A stretch of 64,000 bases of DNA. Origin: Isoetes taiwanensis. Lineage: Eukaryota > Streptophyta > Lycopodiopsida > Isoetales > Isoetaceae. Position 1 is the first letter of the stretch. Each line of letters opens with the position of its first letter. The DNA lies in assembly GCA_021234155.1 (NCBI GenBank), contig JAJEKV010000028.1:6784992-6848991 (forward strand), read 5' to 3'. Positions 61,221 through 64,000 of the stretch are shown in pieces. The notes below the pieces were generated by a model. The model saw only the letters and a program-made list of their open reading frames with translations, was not told where the DNA came from and did no database searches. The position numbers and the translations under genes are program-made.

Positions 61221-61748
61221 CCATTCTTTTGTATCCATCATGGCCATAAACCCTGCCAGTGGCGGCCCTCTTGCCGCTTCTTGCTTCCTTTATGCAAAAA
61301 TGGGCAGCAAACACATATGGGCAGAATAGCAATCAAAATAGCTATGCAACTTAGCTATGTGTTTCCATTTTGCAAAAATGGGCTCTGGCTCAGAGACTAG
61401 CTTGCTTTGAGAACTGGCTATGTTTGATCGTTTGCTAATTTAAAATTTGAACGGTAATTCTCACCGATAGAAAATTTGGTGAAAAGCCACGGCGCTCGCC
61501 ATTCTTTTGTATCCATCATGGCCATAAACCAGCCCTCTGCCCGCTTCTTACTTCCTTTATGCAAAATGGGCAGCAAACACATATGGGCGGAATAGCAATC
61601 AAAATAGCTATGCAACTTAGCTATGTGTTTCCATTTTGCAAAAATGGGCTCTGGCTCAGAGACTAGCTTGCTTTGAGAACTGGCTATGTTTGATACGTTT
61701 GCTAATTTAAAATTTCGGAACAGGTAATTCTCACCGATAGAAAATTTC
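61221..61748. repeat. 278-bp tandem duplication
   Basis: 61221-61478 and 61499-61748 are copies with small indels; both run from CCATTCTTTTGTATCCATCA to CACCGATAGAAAATTT. The end of the second copy is repeated in inverted form at 61798-61819. The 229-codon minus ORF over this area (61418-62107) follows the duplication and is not convincing as a gene. Confidence 0.93.
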
Positions 61749-61820
61749 GGGGCGAAAGCCCTGGCGAGCTGGCGGCGGCGTGCGTGAACTGGCCTTAAAA
61801 ATTTTCTATCGGTGAGAATT

Positions 61821-61980
61821 TCTGGACGAAATAAACTCCGCCTTGATATTTCTGGCTGTCCAAATTTTTTGCCGGCGACATTCCGGCACCAAAAAATCAA
61901 GAAGGCATGGACAGGAAGTTTCAGGTTATAAAAACAAGGCCAAAAAGCCGAAATATCAAGGCGGCGTTTATTTCGTAGTG
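61821..61980. mobile_element. CACTA-like miniature element, about 160 bp
   Basis: Left end ACGAAATAAACTCCGCCTTG and right end CAAGGCGGCGTTTATTTCGT-AGTG are inverted repeats of about 27 bp. The right terminus reads CACTACGAAATAAACGCCGC in reverse, a CACTA signature; the left terminal bases are mutated. No transposase is inside. Confidence 0.65.
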
Positions 61981-62585
61981 TATAATTCCTCGGCTTAGTA
62001 TTGTAGAAGAGTTCTCTGCCATCATCTTCTAGCTTCACAAGCGAATACCCAAAAAATCTACAGCTCTGAACCTCGGCATGAATCTCTGCGCTGGCTGGAG
62101 CATGCAACTCCTTCTGATTTGGGTTTGGGTTTTGCCACGTGTACGGTGTGCAATCCCATGTGTATCACACTACAAGCATCCAACGGCTGAGAATTTTTTG
62201 ATCATTTTTTTCTAACCCATTAGAGTTAAGGACCCATTAGAGTTAAGGACCCATTGTAGTCTTCTGCGCACTTAAGAGGCGTGCACCCATTAAAATGTCA
62301 AAAAAATGGTCCAATGGCATCAATCCTAATCAAATATACCATAAGCTGTTGAAAAATTGCCCTCAAATTATCTATGGTTAAAAAGTTATGGGCCTCTAAA
62401 GTTGGGGGTGTAAGTGCCCCCTCGCCACTCATGCCATGGTTGTGGCCTACTTTCGCGTCCCCCAACGGCCTTCTGTCGCTATCTAGGTAGCCAGCTATCG
62501 TGCTGGCATGTTCCAACATTCGCTACTAACCTAAGAATGCCATGGGCGTAACCCTCTTTCGCGACCCAAGGGTTCGTCTCACGTG
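61981..62585. other. no gene; 20-bp duplication at about 62217-62250
   Basis: Contains CCCATTAGAGTTAAGGA twice in tandem plus a partial third copy. Otherwise no feature. Confidence 0.5.
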
Positions 62586-64000
62586 CCTAAAATTCAACCG
62601 ACTTCCTGAGGCGGGATTCTATCCTGCCTACAAAGTGTGCATGTATGGCTAAAGTTTTGCCCAACGGATGTGTGGTGAGTTGGTATAGGCCTAGTAATGC
62701 CAAAATAAATGTGCACTTGGTCAGGGGTTCAACCCTGGCCAGTGTATGTTCAGCTTTGGGAGTTGGTTACTGGGGTTATACGATGATGATCCCCGACGTG
62801 GTAGAACTTGGGAGTTGGTTACTGGGGTTATACGATGATGATCCCCGACGTGGTAGAATTTGTGCCTATACGTGTCCTCCACTTTGTCTGCCATAAGGCG
62901 GCAGGATAAGCTCCACAATAATTGTGTGAGTAAGGCGGCAGGATAAGCTCCACAATAATTGTGTGAGTATGCACCAGTAAAAATTGGCTTCCATGTACAC
63001 TGGGCTGGTATACTAGTTGTTGCCTAAAATTCACCCGACTTCCTGAGGCGGGATTCTATCCTGCCTACAAAGTGTGCATGTATGGCTAAAGTTTTGCCCA
63101 ACGGATGTGTGGTGAGTTGGTATAGGCCTAGTAATGCCAAAATAAATGTGCACTTGGTCGGGGTTCAACCCCGGCGGTGTATGTTTAGCTTTGGGAGTTG
63201 GTTCTTTGGGGTTATAATGATGATGATCCCCGACGTGGTAGAACTTGTGCCTATCGTGTCCTCCACTTTAATGCGCCATAAAGGCGGGGGATAAGCTCCA
63301 CAATAATTGTGTGAGTATGCACCGGTAAAATTTATCCGCCATAAGGCGGCGGGATAAGCTCCACAATAATTGTGTGAGTATGCACCAAAGAAAAAATTTA
63401 TCCGCCATAAGGCGCGGGATAAGCTCCACAATAATTGTGTGAGTATGCACCTGTAAAATTGGCTTCCATGTACACTGGGGCTGGTATACTGGTTGTTGCC
63501 TAAAATTCACCCGACTTCCTGAGGCAGGATTCTATCCTGCCTATAAAGTGTGCATGTATGGCTAATGTTTTGCCCAACGGATGTGTGGTGAGTTGGTATA
63601 GGCCTAGTAATGCCAAAATAAATGTGCACTTTGGTCGGGGGTTCAACCCCCGGCGGTGTATGTTTAGCTTTGGGAGTTGGATTCCGGGGGGTTATCGATG
63701 ATGATCCCCGACGTGGTAGAACTTGTGTCTATCGTGTCCTCCACTTTATCCGCCATAAGGCGGCAGGATAAGCTCCACAATAATTGTGTGAGCAGGATAA
63801 GCTCCACAATAATTGTGTGAGTATGCACCAAGAAAAATTGGCTTCCATGTACCTTTGGGGCTGGTATCTTGGTTGTTGCCTAAAATTCACCCGACTTCAC
63901 GATGATTCTATCCTACAAAGTGTGCATGTATGGCTAAAGTTTTGCCCAACGGATGTGTGGTGAGTTGGTATAGGCCTAGTAATGCCAAAATAAATGTGCA
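62586..64000 (+). repeat. tandem array of about 0.4 kb SINE-like units, runs off the window
   Basis: Units begin CCTAAAATTCA at 62586, 63023, 63499 and 63879, so periods are 437, 476 and 380. Each carries TTGGTATAGGCCTAG (A-box-like), then some 40 bases on a GGTTCAACCC (B-box-like, at 62726, 63162 and 63640), the arrangement of a tRNA-type pol III promoter. Length differences come from an inner repeat, GGATAAGCTCCACAATAATT, present two, three and two times, and from a 52-bp duplication in unit 1. The fourth unit is cut by the window end. Confidence 0.88.

Noticed and set aside
61418-62107. 229-codon minus-strand ORF as a gene
   Set aside because: It runs across a tandem duplication and through a CACTA-like miniature element; no family resemblance.
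63117-63180. A true tRNA gene
   Set aside because: A-box and B-box-like motifs are present, but no acceptor stem or anticodon arm can be folded; SINE-like is the better reading.
62586-64000. CRISPR array
   Set aside because: Units are about 0.4 kb with inner repeats, in a plant-type sequence; there are no short repeats with unique spacers and no cas genes.

Overview
This window looks like nuclear DNA of a land plant with a large, transposon-laden genome. The evidence is a spliced cytosolic ribosomal protein gene with a plant telo-box leader, a PLS-class pentatricopeptide (PPR) sequence, a plant FCP1-like HAD phosphatase relic, chromodomain Ty3/gypsy elements, several LINE families, a PIF/Harbinger transposase and CACTA-like miniature elements. 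Nearly every element is old and broken. That, together with very sparse genes, fits a gymnosperm (conifer-like) genome, but the sequence alone does not fix the taxon. I see no bacterial operon, CRISPR array, rRNA gene, convincing tRNA gene or organelle block.

Layout. 1-3.7 kb is AT-rich with no recognisable gene. 3.7-7.7 kb is a dispersed repeat split by a 5'-truncated LINE (3850-6824); the unsplit paralogue at 13.8-14.1 kb acts as an empty-site control, and an inverted copy lies at 37.3-38.1 kb. 8.67-13.0 kb is an L1-type LINE on the minus strand and 15.5-18.9 kb a second, different LINE on the minus strand. 19-26 kb has no named gene but holds short tandem duplications and a run of possible exons (25.0-25.6 kb, minus). 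26.5-31.8 kb is a LINE 5' region plus a long purine-rich stretch with diverged internal repeats. 32-34.4 kb is GC-richer, with a possible two-exon minus-strand gene and a cluster of small hairpins. 38.2-40.3 kb is an internally deleted LINE.

40.4-46.4 kb is the 3' part of a chromovirus (protease, RT, RNase H, integrase, chromodomain, polypurine tract, 1.47 kb LTR) carrying a 550-bp foldback element. 46.6-47.5 kb is a piece of a different Ty3/gypsy lineage. 48.2-49.0 kb is an FCP1-like phosphatase pseudogene (minus). 50.5-52.8 kb is a PPR pseudogene carrying a 322-bp miniature element. 54.5-55.6 kb is a nearly intact Harbinger transposase. 57.2-58.0 kb is the one clearly functional gene, RPS20 (uS10), whose first intron seems to use a GC donor. 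58.4 kb holds a near-perfect 43-bp-arm hairpin, 61-62 kb tandem duplications and a CACTA-like miniature element, and 62.6-64.0 kb a tandem array of about 0.4 kb units with a pol III-like B box.

The genes do not form a pathway. RPS20 supplies a 40S ribosomal subunit protein; the rest is mainly a record of transposition and decay. The observations most worth checking are the GC-AG intron, the two miniature elements whose pre-insertion sites can be inferred from the host reading frame, the second gypsy lineage, the 58.4 kb hairpin and the terminal tandem array.
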